Positions 1-9,441 of a stretch of 64,000 nt of DNA are shown here, piece by piece (the stretch's first letter is position 1; every line of letters starts with the position of its first letter). The notes beneath the pieces are model-generated. The model saw only the letters and a program-made list of their open reading frames with translations, did no database searches and was not told where the DNA came from. Origin of the DNA: Metabacillus indicus LMG 22858 (GTDB lineage Bacteria > Bacillota > Bacilli > Bacillales > Bacillaceae); the NCBI RefSeq assembly GCF_000708755.2, contig NZ_JGVU02000002.1:1178001-1242000 (forward strand), written 5' to 3'. The position numbers were made by a program, and so were the translations under genes.

Positions 1-208
1 CGATCCGGACGGACTTGCTTGTTGTCCGCTGCTGCAGCGCTTCAATCATCTCCTGGGCCGTTTCGAAGTGCTTTTCAGCATTGCTTTCGACGAGCGTAAT
101 GGCTTGTGCAACCGCGACTTTATTTCCGCTTAGCACGCCGTCTGCATAATCGTTTGCACTCTTTCCCGCAACTCCAGCCTTTTTTCTTCGTTTAGGAGCA
201 TCGGTCAT
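1..208 (-). CDS. meaB: Methylmalonyl-CoA mutase-associated GTPase MeaB (N-terminal part only)
   Basis: The gene starts at an ATG that overlaps the mutB stop (ATGA) and runs off the left edge, so only about 69 residues are visible. The residues include [20 protein letters not shown], which matches the helical N-terminus of the MeaB/ArgK family of G3E-type GTPases. In this family the protein loads and protects the adenosylcobalamin cofactor of methylmalonyl-CoA mutase. The G-domain lies outside the window. Position after mutA-mutB with translational coupling fits this role. Confidence 0.85.
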   Translation of the reverse strand, partial: MTDAPKRRKKAGVAGKSANDYADGVLSGNKVAVAQAITLVESNAEKHFETAQEMIEALQQRTTSKSVRI

Positions 209-2358
209 TCTTCTGCTGCCTCATAGCCAAGACGTTCATATACTTTTTCAAGCATGATTTTTGCAGCATTCGGAATCACCGTTCCAGGACCGAAAATAGC
301 AGATGCACCATTGCTGAGAAGGAATTCGTAATCCTGATACGGAATCACGCCGCCGACAATGACCATGATATCTTCTCTTCCCAAAGCCTTCAGCTCCTGA
401 ACAAGCTGCGGCAGAAGGGTTTTGTGTCCGGCTGCAAGCGAGCTCATTCCGACGATGTGCACATCATTTTCAACGGCCTGAGCCGCAGTTTCTGCAGGAG
501 TCTGAAATAAAGGGCCGATGTCAACGTCAAAGCCTAAATCTGCATAAGCGGTGGCAACTACCTTCGCTCCGCGGTCATGTCCGTCCTGACCCATTTTTGC
601 AATCAGAATACGTGGCCTTCTTCCTTCCAGCTGTGAAAATTCATCGGTCATTCTTCTGACACTTTCGATTTCTTCTTCGTTTGAAAACTCTGAACTGTAG
701 ACACCGCTTATAGAGCGGATTACTGCCTGATGGCGTTTAGACGCTTTTTCTATTGCGTCTGAAATTTCACCGAGAGTGGCTCTGGCGCGCGCCGCTTCCA
801 CCGAAAGCTCCAGCAGGTTCCCCTCTCCCGTCTTCACGGCTTCTGTGAGAGCCTGAAGCGCTTGATCCACCTGCTTCTGATCACGTGATGCCTTCAGCAC
901 TTGGAGTCTCTCAATCTGCTTGCGTCTTACTTCCGTATTATCGATAGAAAGAATCTCAATTGGATCCTCTTCCTCGACTTGATACTTGTTCACGCCGATA
1001 ATCGTTTCTGATCCGGAGTCAATTTTCGCCTGGCGTTTTGCGGCAGCTTCTTCTATTTTCATTTTAGGAAGACCTGTCTCAATCGCTTTTGCCATTCCCC
1101 CGAGATTTTCAACCTCTTCAATGTGTTCCCATGCCTTATCCATCAGCTGCTTAGTCAGTGACTCCACATAATGCGATCCTCCCCAAGGGTCAATCACATC
1201 GCAGATTCCTGTTTCCGCCTGAAGATAAAGCTGGGTATTCCTTGCGATCCGCGCAGAAAAATCAGTAGGCAGGGCAATCGCTTCGTCAAGTGCATTTGTA
1301 TGCAGAGACTGGGTATGGCCCATAGCAGCGGCATGTGCTTCAAGGCATGTCCGGATGACATTATTAAACGGATCCTGTGCAGTCAGGCTCCAGCCGGATG
1401 TCTGTGAGTGTGTCCGTAGTGCGAGCGATTTCGGATTTTTCGGCTCAAACTGTTTGACAATCTGCGCCCACATCAATCTCGCCGCTCTCATTTTGGCCAC
1501 TTCCATAAAATAATTCATGCCGATTGCCCAGAAGAATGACAGCCTCGGCGCAAACTGATCAATTGTAAGACCCGCTTTTAAACCCGTCCGGATGTATTCC
1601 AGGCCGTCAGCAAGCGTATAAGCGAGTTCAATATCCGCAGTAGCCCCCGCTTCCTGCATATGATAGCCCGAAATGCTGATGCTGTTGAACTTCGGCATAT
1701 GCTTTGCGGTGTACTCAAAAATATCCCCTATGATTCTCATGGATGTATCAGGAGGGTAAATATACGTATTTCTCACCATATACTCTTTTAAAATATCATT
1801 CTGAATTGTACCGGCAAGCTTCTCTTTAGAGACACCCTGTTCTTCCGCTGTCACAATATAAAAAGCCATAATCGGAAGCACAGCCCCGTTCATTGTCATC
1901 GACACAGACATCTCATCAAGCGGAATGTCCTGAAAGAGAATTTTCATATCCAGGATCGAGTCAATGGCAACTCCCGCTTTTCCGACATCTCCTTCCACTC
2001 TTGGATGGTCGGAGTCATAGCCTCTGTGCGTGGCCAGATCAAAGGCGACTGAAAGACCTTTTTGCCCCATAGCAAGATTCCGCCGGTAAAACGCGTTGCT
2101 GTCTTCAGCGGTTGAAAAGCCGGCATACTGCCTGATTGTCCACGGCCGGTTCACATACATCGTGGAATACGGGCCTCTTAAAAACGGAGCAATGCCCGGA
2201 TAGCTGTCCAAAAACGGCATCTCTTTTCTGTCTTCCTCTGTATAGGCCGGTTTAAGCGGAATCCCTTCGTTTGACAGAAAAGCTTCTGTGGAGCCTGTCT
2301 GTCTTTCTGGACTCTTTTTTTCCGTCCATTCAACATTCGCAAAACTGATCCGGCTCAT
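205..2358 (-). CDS. mutB: Methylmalonyl-CoA mutase, large (catalytic) subunit
   Basis: 717-residue B12-dependent mutase that interconverts methylmalonyl-CoA and succinyl-CoA. The N-terminal TIM-barrel substrate domain is followed by a C-terminal cobalamin-binding domain with DGHDRG at about residues 592-597 (the DxHxxG motif whose His ligates cobalt), then SSLAAGH and GGVIP. Length is normal for the family. It follows mutA with no gap (mutA ends at 2359) and overlaps meaB by 4 nt, so the three form one operon. The role is the last step of propionyl-CoA assimilation, coherent with the neighbouring bkd genes for Val/Ile breakdown. Confidence 0.96.
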   Translation of the reverse strand: MSRISFANVEWTEKKSPERQTGSTEAFLSNEGIPLKPAYTEEDRKEMPFLDSYPGIAPFLRGPYSTMYVNRPWTIRQYAGFSTAEDSNAFYRRNLAMGQKGLSVAFDLATHRGYDSDHPRVEGDVGKAGVAIDSILDMKILFQDIPLDEMSVSMTMNGAVLPIMAFYIVTAEEQGVSKEKLAGTIQNDILKEYMVRNTYIYPPDTSMRIIGDIFEYTAKHMPKFNSISISGYHMQEAGATADIELAYTLADGLEYIRTGLKAGLTIDQFAPRLSFFWAIGMNYFMEVAKMRAARLMWAQIVKQFEPKNPKSLALRTHSQTSGWSLTAQDPFNNVIRTCLEAHAAAMGHTQSLHTNALDEAIALPTDFSARIARNTQLYLQAETGICDVIDPWGGSHYVESLTKQLMDKAWEHIEEVENLGGMAKAIETGLPKMKIEEAAAKRQAKIDSGSETIIGVNKYQVEEEDPIEILSIDNTEVRRKQIERLQVLKASRDQKQVDQALQALTEAVKTGEGNLLELSVEAARARATLGEISDAIEKASKRHQAVIRSISGVYSSEFSNEEEIESVRRMTDEFSQLEGRRPRILIAKMGQDGHDRGAKVVATAYADLGFDVDIGPLFQTPAETAAQAVENDVHIVGMSSLAAGHKTLLPQLVQELKALGREDIMVIVGGVIPYQDYEFLLSNGASAIFGPGTVIPNAAKIMLEKVYERLGYEAAEE

Positions 2359-4218
2359 TTACTTCACCCCCAAGTGACTATGAAGATTCTTTAAAAATTC
2401 GTGCACATTCATCCCCTGGTAAAGGGAAGCAGCATATTCGGTCTTAAAACGTCCTGCAAGGAAGAGCGGATGTTTTTCAGACAGGTTTTTAAGGTCCAGC
2501 AATCCATATTCTTCGTCTGTTCCGCATAAGATGACAGGCTTGTCTGCCTCTGCCTCGTCCATCGCCGTAATTTTTGCTTCCACGCCTCCTGCCGCAAGCA
2601 GTCCTGCCGTAAAATCAAGTCTTGCTTTATAATCAATCGGTTCACCAAACACGACCACTTGGATGAAAGGAAAGCTTCCTGTTTCTTCTTTAAATCTTGA
2701 CGAAGCGGCCCTGAGCTCTTCAAACGGCTCGGAAAGCCTCTTTTGCAGCAGCGGTTTCACCCCGTCCTGAAGGTCATCCCGGTACATCAGGCTGTTGAGT
2801 TCAGTTGCTTTGACGGTATAAGCGTCCTGGATCCATTTCGCAATGTCTGGTGCAGAGTGAGCCGTACTTTTGTCTGGCTTCACTTTTTCTTCTGCCTTCG
2901 CCTCGTAAGCTGATTCCTGAAGGTTGGCATAAACGTTCGTTCCAATCAGCTGCACGCTCCGTTTGCTGATATCCTCCAGGCGCTTCTCAAGCAGACTGCT
3001 CAAATGGTTCTGGATATACTCGTTCTTTGCGGCCTCTGCAAAGCCACCGAGCGTTTCAATTGCCTGGATTTCCTTCCACGATTGCTCGGCAAGCTCACTT
3101 GTCAGCTCTTCAATGTACCATGATCCCGCTGCAGGGTCCTGCACCTTTGAAAGATGGCTTTCTTCTTTCAACACGTAGTGCGTATTTCTCGCAACCCGTT
3201 CTCCGGTTTTGCCCGGCATGCCAAGCACTTCATCAAATGGAGAAATAGACAGGCTGCTGACTCCCCCGGCCGCAGCAGAAAACGCTTCTGTTGCTGCTCT
3301 CAGCATATTGACGTGAATATCGTGTTTCGTTTTCGTGATCAAAGATGTGGCCGCATGCAGGTCGATCGGGAACTTTTCTGGATCTGCTCCAAACCCGTTT
3401 AACACAGCAGCCCACAGTTTCTTAGCTGCTCTGAACTTGGCAATTTCCATAAAGAACGGCGCCGCTGCCGAAAATGAAAATGCCGTTCTGCCGGCAATCA
3501 CATCAACAGGCACACCCCGGTCTTTTAATGCATTGAACAGTTCAATGGCATTGGCAAATGTATAGGCAAGCTCCTCTTTTGCAGAAGCTCCGGCATTCCG
3601 GTAAATCTGCCCGTCCAAAAGGATGGTTTTGACGTCCGGCAGGTTTGCTTCTTCCAGCGCCTTCATCATATCCGCTGCAGCATCCAGTTTTTCTGTAATC
3701 GGCATGCAGCTTCCCCCGCTCTCGATCCACTCCCCAAGCGGATCAAAAGCAAACCGTCCGCTTCCATTCCGGTTTTTCAGGAAGGCTGTGAAAATCGGAA
3801 AAAATCCGATGTTTTCTTTAAGTGAAATGTGAAACGGGGTTGCACTTAACTCAGTGTTTTCAAACGCAATTTGAATATCTTCATATGTATTGAGAAAAGA
3901 GACATCCTCAAGATGAATCGTATCCTGTCCGCATTTCAGTGCCTCATGAATTTCCGCTTTCAGTTCTTCAGGCGTTTTTGATTTCTGAAGTTTCTGGCTC
4001 ACTTCCCAGCCGTTTTGCTTCTCCAGATGCCTTGGAATCTGATGCGCAGCCCGGCTGTTTTGCTCTGTATAAACAGGACGCAGTGTAATGCCCTCATATG
4101 TTTTTCTAGAGAGCGTCTCAATGCTTTTTCCTTTCAGCGCTCTTTCTGCTTCTTCCACCCACATTTGTTCGGTTGCTTTTTCAAAATCATATCTTTCCCT
4201 GCTGATTCTTTGCTTCAT
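2359..4218 (-). CDS. mutA: Methylmalonyl-CoA mutase, small subunit
   Basis: The 619-residue protein is homologous to the large subunit along its length, but its C-terminal domain lacks a DxHxxG cobalamin motif, as expected for the non-catalytic partner of a heterodimeric mutase. I chose the ATG at 4218 (MKQRISRERYDF). An in-frame GTG at 4245 adds nine residues (MCFLQGSGR) that look unlike the family and lie over a small hairpin. First gene of the mutA-mutB-meaB operon, preceded by a sigma-A-like promoter and a cre-like site. Confidence 0.92.
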   Translation of the reverse strand: MKQRISRERYDFEKATEQMWVEEAERALKGKSIETLSRKTYEGITLRPVYTEQNSRAAHQIPRHLEKQNGWEVSQKLQKSKTPEELKAEIHEALKCGQDTIHLEDVSFLNTYEDIQIAFENTELSATPFHISLKENIGFFPIFTAFLKNRNGSGRFAFDPLGEWIESGGSCMPITEKLDAAADMMKALEEANLPDVKTILLDGQIYRNAGASAKEELAYTFANAIELFNALKDRGVPVDVIAGRTAFSFSAAAPFFMEIAKFRAAKKLWAAVLNGFGADPEKFPIDLHAATSLITKTKHDIHVNMLRAATEAFSAAAGGVSSLSISPFDEVLGMPGKTGERVARNTHYVLKEESHLSKVQDPAAGSWYIEELTSELAEQSWKEIQAIETLGGFAEAAKNEYIQNHLSSLLEKRLEDISKRSVQLIGTNVYANLQESAYEAKAEEKVKPDKSTAHSAPDIAKWIQDAYTVKATELNSLMYRDDLQDGVKPLLQKRLSEPFEELRAASSRFKEETGSFPFIQVVVFGEPIDYKARLDFTAGLLAAGGVEAKITAMDEAEADKPVILCGTDEEYGLLDLKNLSEKHPLFLAGRFKTEYAASLYQGMNVHEFLKNLHSHLGVK

Positions 4219-4259
4219 TCTCCCGCTTCCCTGAAGGAAGCACACCCCCTTGACGCAAA

Positions 4260-4274
4260 AGAATGCGTTTACAT
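4260..4274 (-). promoter_or_regulatory. Predicted CcpA (cre) site in the mut operon leader
   Basis: On the minus strand the 15 bases ATGTAAACGCATTCT fit the cre consensus WTGNAANCGNWNNCW at every fixed position. The site lies about 25-40 nt downstream of the predicted transcription start and 42-56 nt upstream of the mutA ATG, so repression by blocking elongation is likely. Inference from motif only. Confidence 0.6.
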
Positions 4275-4305
4275 TTTTGAAAATAATAAAAACTTAGTTT
4301 CTTTT

Positions 4306-4334
4306 ATTTTAGTACACCTTGCAGAAGTCAGCAA
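4306..4334 (-). promoter_or_regulatory. Predicted sigma-A promoter of the mut operon
   Basis: TTGCTG (4329-4334) and TAAAAT (4306-4311) on the minus strand are separated by exactly 17 bp. The -10 box matches TATAAT at 5 of 6 positions. Confidence 0.5.
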
Positions 4335-4418
4335 ATGTAATTCATAATTGAAACCAGACCAAGTTTTGAAACGTATAGGAAGAAAGATGTTTCATTTAAT
4401 GGAAGAGAGGATAATTTA

Positions 4419-4595
4419 ATGAAGAAGAGACCATTCGGATTAAAAAAGAAGCGGAAAAAGAGAAGCAGCAAATGGCTAGATTTCCTGTTCGATCTCCTTG
4501 AACTGGCCGAATTCCTGATTCTTTTTCCTTTCCGCATCATCTATTATTTGCTCCGTGCTGTTTTAAAGGCATTCGGAGACCTTTTCAACTTTTAA
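4419..4595 (+). CDS. Small cationic amphipathic protein (58 aa), unknown function
   Basis: The ORF starts ATG AAG AAG behind GGAAGAGAGGA and ends TAA about 28 bp before the lipid kinase ATG. The N-terminal 18 residues are very basic (a KKKRKKR run), and the rest is hydrophobic and aromatic (LDFLFDLLELAEFLILF, then IIYYLLRAV). It could be a peripheral or monotopic membrane protein. Same strand and short spacing suggest co-transcription with the kinase. I do not recognise the family. Confidence 0.6.
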   Translation: MKKRPFGLKKKRKKRSSKWLDFLFDLLELAEFLILFPFRIIYYLLRAVLKAFGDLFNF

Positions 4596-4623
4596 ACGAC
4601 TTTTGCTCGTAAGGGGTTTTTTT

Positions 4624-5526
4624 ATGGCTGAATATAAAAAGGGCATTCTTATCTACAATGGCAATGCCGGTCAAAAAGATGCGGAAAAAACGCTTGGCGT
4701 TTGCGTTCCCATTATCTCGCAGCATGTGGAGCAGCTTCTTTTGCTCCAGACGAAAAAACCTCTGGACGCCCTGGAGTTCTGCCGGGAGCATGGTGAAGAA
4801 AGTGATATCGTCATCATTCTTGGGGGTGACGGAACGGTTCATGAGTGCATTAACGGTCTTGGCGGACTTGAAAACAGACCGGTCATTGCCATACTTCCGG
4901 GAGGCACCTGCAATGACTTCTCCAGAACACTGGGCATCCCGCAAAACCTGAGAAAAGCTGCAGAATGCATATTTGAGGGTGAAGTCCGCGGAGTAGATGC
5001 AGCTGAATCAACCAGCGGCTATTTCCTCAATTTCTGGGGCATCGGCCTGATCGCCGAAACATCTGAAAATATCAACGACACCGAAAAAGCACTGCTTGGC
5101 AGAGTCAGCTACTTTCTCAGCGCACTCCGAACAATCAAAAGCATGAAGCCATTTACCTTTAAACTGGAGCTGGATGACAGAGTCATAGAAGATGAAGCCA
5201 TCATGATCCTGCTTGCAAACGGACGGATGATCGGAACAAACGAGCTTCCCTACCCTGACATACAAATAGATGACGGCCTTGCAGATATCTTTATTATAAA
5301 AGAAGCAAGCTTCACGGTTTTAAAAGAAATCTTCACCATGAAAGACACCATCGACTGGGACCATCTCGATTCACAGCTCCAGCATTACCGGACAAGCATC
5401 ATGAAAATTGAAACGGAGGATGAAATGAACTGCGACACCGACGGAGAAGTCTACTCCTCCACTCCCGAATCCATCCGTATTCTGCACCAGCATTTTCAGA
5501 TGCTGGTTCCAAAAATGGTTATTTAA
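4624..5526 (+). CDS. bmrU: Diacylglycerol kinase family lipid kinase (BmrU-like)
   Basis: 300-residue protein with the DAGK catalytic fold. GGDGTVHECINGL (the GGDGT nucleotide-binding motif) is near residue 68 and PGGTCNDFSRTLGIP follows about 35 residues on. It would phosphorylate a lipid at the inner membrane face. B. subtilis bmrU also sits next to the bkd operon, which supports the name, but bmr and bmrR are not present here. I chose the ATG at 4624 behind TAAGGGG rather than the upstream in-frame start at 4603. A strong hairpin terminator follows. Confidence 0.85.
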   Translation: MAEYKKGILIYNGNAGQKDAEKTLGVCVPIISQHVEQLLLLQTKKPLDALEFCREHGEESDIVIILGGDGTVHECINGLGGLENRPVIAILPGGTCNDFSRTLGIPQNLRKAAECIFEGEVRGVDAAESTSGYFLNFWGIGLIAETSENINDTEKALLGRVSYFLSALRTIKSMKPFTFKLELDDRVIEDEAIMILLANGRMIGTNELPYPDIQIDDGLADIFIIKEASFTVLKEIFTMKDTIDWDHLDSQLQHYRTSIMKIETEDEMNCDTDGEVYSSTPESIRILHQHFQMLVPKMVI

Positions 5527-5565
5527 AAAGTGTTCTGCAGCTATTGCTGTTGGGGCACTTTTTTT
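5525..5565 (+). terminator. Terminator of the lipid kinase gene
   Basis: AAAAAGTG (5525-5532) pairs with CACTTTTT, the inner CAGC/GCTG extends the stem, and a T-run follows. Confidence 0.8.
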
Positions 5566-5585
5566 GTGGGGGGGTTGGAGGGTCC

Positions 5586-6001
5586 GAACACTTTGCTGGC
5601 TTTTTGGCATCTGCAAAGTGTTGTTAAAGCCAGATTAGAACACTTTCTGGGCTTTCTGGCCTCTGCAAAATGTTGCTAAAGCCAGGTTAGAACACTTTCT
5701 GGGCTTTCTGGCCTCTACAAAATGTTGCTAAAGCCAGGTTAGAACACTTTCCGGGCTCTCTGGTCACTGCAAAATGTTGTTAAAGCCAGATTAGAACACT
5801 TTCTGGGCTTTCTGGCCTCTACAAAATGTTGCTAAAGCCAGGTTAGACCACTTTCCGGGCTCTCTGGTCACTGCAAAATGTTGTTAAAACACATTTAGAA
5901 CACTTTCAGGACTTTCTAACATCTGCAAAATGTTGCTAAAGCCAGGTTAGAACACTTTCCAGGCTTTCTAGCCACTGCAAAGTGCTGCAAAAGAACCCTG
6001 C
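5586..6001. repeat. Eight tandem copies of a 52-bp repeat
   Basis: Units start at 5586, 5638, 5690, 5742, 5794, 5846, 5898 and 5950, each opening with GA(A/C)CACTTT. The last unit is degenerate at its end. Within a unit two palindromes interleave: AACACTTTGC pairs with GCAAAGTGTT, and CTGGCTTT pairs with AAAGCCAG, in the order A-B-A'-B' (clearest in unit 1). The array fills the space between the lipid kinase terminator and the bkdB terminator. I see no long ORF in it. Variation between units suggests both duplication and drift. Confidence 0.93.
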
Positions 6002-6021
6002 TAGCCTCCCCCTTCTCAAAA

Positions 6022-6061
6022 CAAAAAAAACAGGCATAGAAAACCGAAGTTTTCCTGCCTG
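6022..6061 (-). terminator. Terminator of the bkd operon
   Basis: On the minus strand CAGGCA-GGAAAAC-TTCG-GTTTTC-TGCCTG is followed by eight T. It ends just after the bkdB stop. Confidence 0.85.
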
Positions 6062-6071
6062 CTTAATGTTT

Positions 6072-7379
6072 TTAATAGATCGATGTTGTTTCTTTTGATG
6101 TTTGTTCGATGATTTCTTTCACCCGCGCCAAGAATCTTCCGCAGATCAAGCCGTCAAGTACGCGGTGATCGAGGGACATGCAGAGATTGACCATGTCTCT
6201 TACAGCGATCATGCCGTTGTTCATGACAACCGGGCGCTTCACGATGGATTCGACCTGAAGGATGGCAGCCTGCGGGTAATTGATAATGCCCATGGACTGA
6301 ACAGAGCCGAATGATCCGGTGTTGTTTACGGTAAAGGTGCCGCCTTTCATGTCATCTGCAGACAGTTTGCCGGCACGTACTTTTCCTGCAAGTTCTGAGA
6401 TTTCGCGGGCAATGCCTTTGATGGTTTTTTCGTCCGCATGTTTGATGACAGGGACGAAAAGGGCATCATCTGTTGCGACTGCAATCGAGATGTTGATGTC
6501 TTTTTTCTGGATGATGCTGTCGCCTGCCCACATGGAGTTGATTTGCGGGAATTCTTTCAGTGCCTGGGCAACTGCTTTGACGAAGAAGGCAAAGAACGTC
6601 AGGTTAAAGCCTTCTTTTTGTTTGAACTCGTTCTTGAGACTGTTGCGGTATTCCACGAGATTCGTTGCATCCACTTCCATCATCGTCCAGGCGTGCGGAG
6701 CTTCATGTTTGCTGCGAAGCATGTTGGCTGCAATGGCTTTGCGGATGCCGGTAACCGGTATTTCCACGTCTCCCGGCTGCGCGGTGACAGCTGCTCCCTG
6801 CGTCGTTGCCGGTTTGGCCGGAGCCGGAGCTGCAAGGGTTTCCTTCTGTGCTGAAGGCGCCGGCTTCTCTGCAGCAACTGGAGCTTGATTTACGGTTTCG
6901 ACGGCTTTAGGGATCGTTCCGCCTTCAATCAGCTGCTGAAGATCTTTTCTTGTGATTCTCCCGCCTGCCCCTGTTCCGTTCACTTGGGTAAGATCAATGT
7001 CATTCTCCTGTGCTAGGCGTAGGACAGCCGGCGAGTATCTCTTTTTATTAGACTGATCCTGTTCTTGTACAGGCTCCCGAGCTGTTTTTTCAGCTGCAGG
7101 CGTTTCAGCTTGAGCAGGTGCTTCTGTTTCTGCACTGCCTCCGACTTCTACTTTGCAGATAATTTCTCCTACAGCAAGCGTGTCTCCCTCTTCAGCTGTC
7201 AGTTCCTTGATGACGCCTGAAAAAGAGGACGGGACCTCTGCATTTACTTTGTCTGTCATAACCTCTGCAATCGGGTCGTACTTATTAACGGTATCTCCGA
7301 CGGATACGAGCCATTTGCTGATGGTGCCTTCTGTTACACTCTCCCCAAGCTGGGGCATGGTCATCTGTTCAACTGCCAT
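6072..7379 (-). CDS. bkdB: Branched-chain 2-oxoacid dehydrogenase E2 (dihydrolipoyl acyltransferase)
   Basis: 435 residues. The N-terminal lipoyl domain has the modified Lys44 in EVMTDKVNAEV. An Ala/Pro/Glu-rich linker follows, then an E3-binding domain (about 112-150, SPAVLRLAQENDIDL), a second Ala/Pro linker, and the catalytic acyltransferase domain ending in SLDHRVLDG (His about 405, Asp about 409). It is the core of the multienzyme complex that turns branched 2-oxoacids into acyl-CoAs. Last gene of the bkd operon, 29 bp after bkdAB. Confidence 0.96.
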   Translation of the reverse strand: MAVEQMTMPQLGESVTEGTISKWLVSVGDTVNKYDPIAEVMTDKVNAEVPSSFSGVIKELTAEEGDTLAVGEIICKVEVGGSAETEAPAQAETPAAEKTAREPVQEQDQSNKKRYSPAVLRLAQENDIDLTQVNGTGAGGRITRKDLQQLIEGGTIPKAVETVNQAPVAAEKPAPSAQKETLAAPAPAKPATTQGAAVTAQPGDVEIPVTGIRKAIAANMLRSKHEAPHAWTMMEVDATNLVEYRNSLKNEFKQKEGFNLTFFAFFVKAVAQALKEFPQINSMWAGDSIIQKKDINISIAVATDDALFVPVIKHADEKTIKGIAREISELAGKVRAGKLSADDMKGGTFTVNNTGSFGSVQSMGIINYPQAAILQVESIVKRPVVMNNGMIAVRDMVNLCMSLDHRVLDGLICGRFLARVKEIIEQTSKETTSIY

Positions 7380-7408
7380 GAAAGTTCCCTCCTCAACTAG
7401 AACGTTTC

Positions 7409-8392
7409 TTAAAACTCCGCAAGCTTCCGCATGGCTGCTTCGACTTTATCAGGGTTGATCATAAAATGCTTTTCCATTGTCGGGGCATAAGGCATCGCAG
7501 GAACATCAGGACCTGCAAGACGCATGATTGGAGCATCCAGGTCGAACAGGCAGTTTTCAGCGATGATCGCTGAAACTTCACTCATGATGCTTCCTTCTTT
7601 GTTGTCTTCTGTGACAAGCAGGACTTTGCCTGTTTTTGATGCCGCTTCAATAATCGCTTCTTTATCGAGCGGATAGACTGTGCGCAAATCAAGAATATGA
7701 GCTGAAATGCCGTCCTGGGCAAGTTTTTCCGCAGCCTGGAGGGCAAAATGAACGCAAAGGCCATACGTGATGATCGTGATATCTTCGCCTTCCCGTTTTA
7801 CATCCGCTTTCCCGATCGGCAGAACATAATCATCATCAGGGACTTCCCCTTTAATCAGACGGTACGCCCGCTTATGTTCAAAGAAAAGAACAGGGTCTTC
7901 GTCTCTGATGGCAGCCTTCAGCAATCCTTTTACATCATAAGGAGTTGACGGCATCACAATTTTCAGACCCGGTGTATTGGCAAAAAGAGCTTCAACTGAC
8001 TGGGAATGATACAGAGCGCCGTGCACTCCGCCGCCGTAAGGGGCACGAATGGTAATCGGACAGTTCCAGTCATTATTGGAACGGTATCTGATTTTCGCCG
8101 CTTCTGATACGATCTGGTTGACAGCCGGCATGATAAAATCAGCAAATTGCATTTCGGCAATCGGTCTCATGCCATACATGGCCGCTCCGATTCCTACTCC
8201 GGCAATAGCAGATTCTGCAAGCGGCGTATCAATGACGCGTTCTTCTCCAAATTTATCGTAGAGTCCTGCTGTAGCTTTAAAGACTCCGCCTTTTCTGCCG
8301 ACATCTTCGCCAAGGACAAACACCTTCGGATCGCGTTCCATTTCTTCGCGAATGGCCATTGTTACTGCATCTATATAAGAAATGACTGGCAT
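7409..8392 (-). CDS. bkdAB: Branched-chain 2-oxoacid dehydrogenase E1 beta subunit
   Basis: 327 residues with the transketolase pyrimidine-binding domain (GVGIGAAMYGMRPIAEMQF) and C-terminal transketolase domain (ILDLRTVYPLDKEAI, VTEDNKEGS). It pairs with BkdAA to form the ThDP-dependent decarboxylase. It lies 12 bp after bkdAA. Confidence 0.96.
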   Translation of the reverse strand: MPVISYIDAVTMAIREEMERDPKVFVLGEDVGRKGGVFKATAGLYDKFGEERVIDTPLAESAIAGVGIGAAMYGMRPIAEMQFADFIMPAVNQIVSEAAKIRYRSNNDWNCPITIRAPYGGGVHGALYHSQSVEALFANTPGLKIVMPSTPYDVKGLLKAAIRDEDPVLFFEHKRAYRLIKGEVPDDDYVLPIGKADVKREGEDITIITYGLCVHFALQAAEKLAQDGISAHILDLRTVYPLDKEAIIEAASKTGKVLLVTEDNKEGSIMSEVSAIIAENCLFDLDAPIMRLAGPDVPAMPYAPTMEKHFMINPDKVEAAMRKLAEF

Positions 8393-8404
8393 TGTACTTC
8401 CCCC

Positions 8405-9397
8405 TTACTCTGCGTATACGTATTTGAGTGCTGATTCCGCTTCTGCATATGGCGCATTTTCAGCGTAATCCGTCGCTTCATTGACAACCTTCATAATCTG
8501 ATCAAGGATCTCTTTTTCCTTTTCTTCTGTCAGGATGCCTGTCTCCTTCAGATAAGAGGCAAATGTTAAAATCGGATCCTTTTTCTTCGCTTCAGATACC
8601 TCGTCCTGTCCGCGGTATGAACGGTCATCATCATCACTTGAATGAGGCGTCAGACGGTATGAAACTGCTTCAACTAGAGTCGGCCCCTCACCGCGGCGTC
8701 CTCTGTCTGCAGCTTCTTTCACTGCTGCATAAACTTCAAGCGGATCGTTTCCGTCCACTGTCACGCCAGGCATGCCGTATCCAACAGCACGGTCGGAGAT
8801 TTTTTCGCATGCAACTTGCTTCTCATACGGCACACTGATGGCGTACTTGTTGTTTTCGCACATGAAAATAACCGGAAGTTTATGAACACTTGCAAAGTTT
8901 GCGCCTTCATGGAAGTCACCCTGATTGGATGAACCTTCTCCGAATGTTACGAACGTCACGATGTCCTTTTTCTCCATTCTTCCTGCAAGAGCTATGCCGA
9001 CAGCATGCGGCACCTGCGTGGTTACAGGAGAAGAACCTGTTACGATGCGGTTTACTTTTTGCCCAAAGTGACCGGGCATCTGGCGTCCGCCTGAGTTCGG
9101 ATCTTCCGCTTTTGCAAATCCCGAGAGCATTAACTGCTTGGCTGTCATGCCAAAAGCAAGAACAACGCCCATATCTCTGTAGTAAGGAAGCGCGTAATCT
9201 TTTTTCCGGTCAAGGGCAAAAGCAGCTCCTACCTGTGCCGCTTCCTGTCCCTGACAAGAGATGACAAACGGAATTTTACCTGAACGGTTCAACAGCCACA
9301 TGCGCTCATCAATTTTACGGGCCATAACCATAGTTTCATACATTTCAAGAACATCCTGATCTGTCAGACCAAGAGTTTGATGACGATTTTCAGCCAT
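8405..9397 (-). CDS. bkdAA: Branched-chain 2-oxoacid dehydrogenase E1 alpha subunit
   Basis: 330 residues. The thiamine diphosphate/Mg motif is GEGSSNQGDFHEGANFASV, ending at CENNKYA. RLTPHSSDDDD is the phosphorylation-loop region conserved in the family. It catalyses decarboxylation of the 2-oxoacids derived from Val, Leu and Ile. The start follows GGAGGCAGCAAA. Third from the end of the operon. Confidence 0.96.
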   Translation of the reverse strand: MAENRHQTLGLTDQDVLEMYETMVMARKIDERMWLLNRSGKIPFVISCQGQEAAQVGAAFALDRKKDYALPYYRDMGVVLAFGMTAKQLMLSGFAKAEDPNSGGRQMPGHFGQKVNRIVTGSSPVTTQVPHAVGIALAGRMEKKDIVTFVTFGEGSSNQGDFHEGANFASVHKLPVIFMCENNKYAISVPYEKQVACEKISDRAVGYGMPGVTVDGNDPLEVYAAVKEAADRGRRGEGPTLVEAVSYRLTPHSSDDDDRSYRGQDEVSEAKKKDPILTFASYLKETGILTEEKEKEILDQIMKVVNEATDYAENAPYAEAESALKYVYAE

Positions 9398-9441
9398 TTT
9401 GCTGCCTCCTAAAAATCAGTATGTAAGGGAAGTCGTTCCCC

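Noticed and set aside
5586-6001. CRISPR array
   Set aside because: Units are contiguous 52-mers without unique spacers and there are no cas genes nearby.
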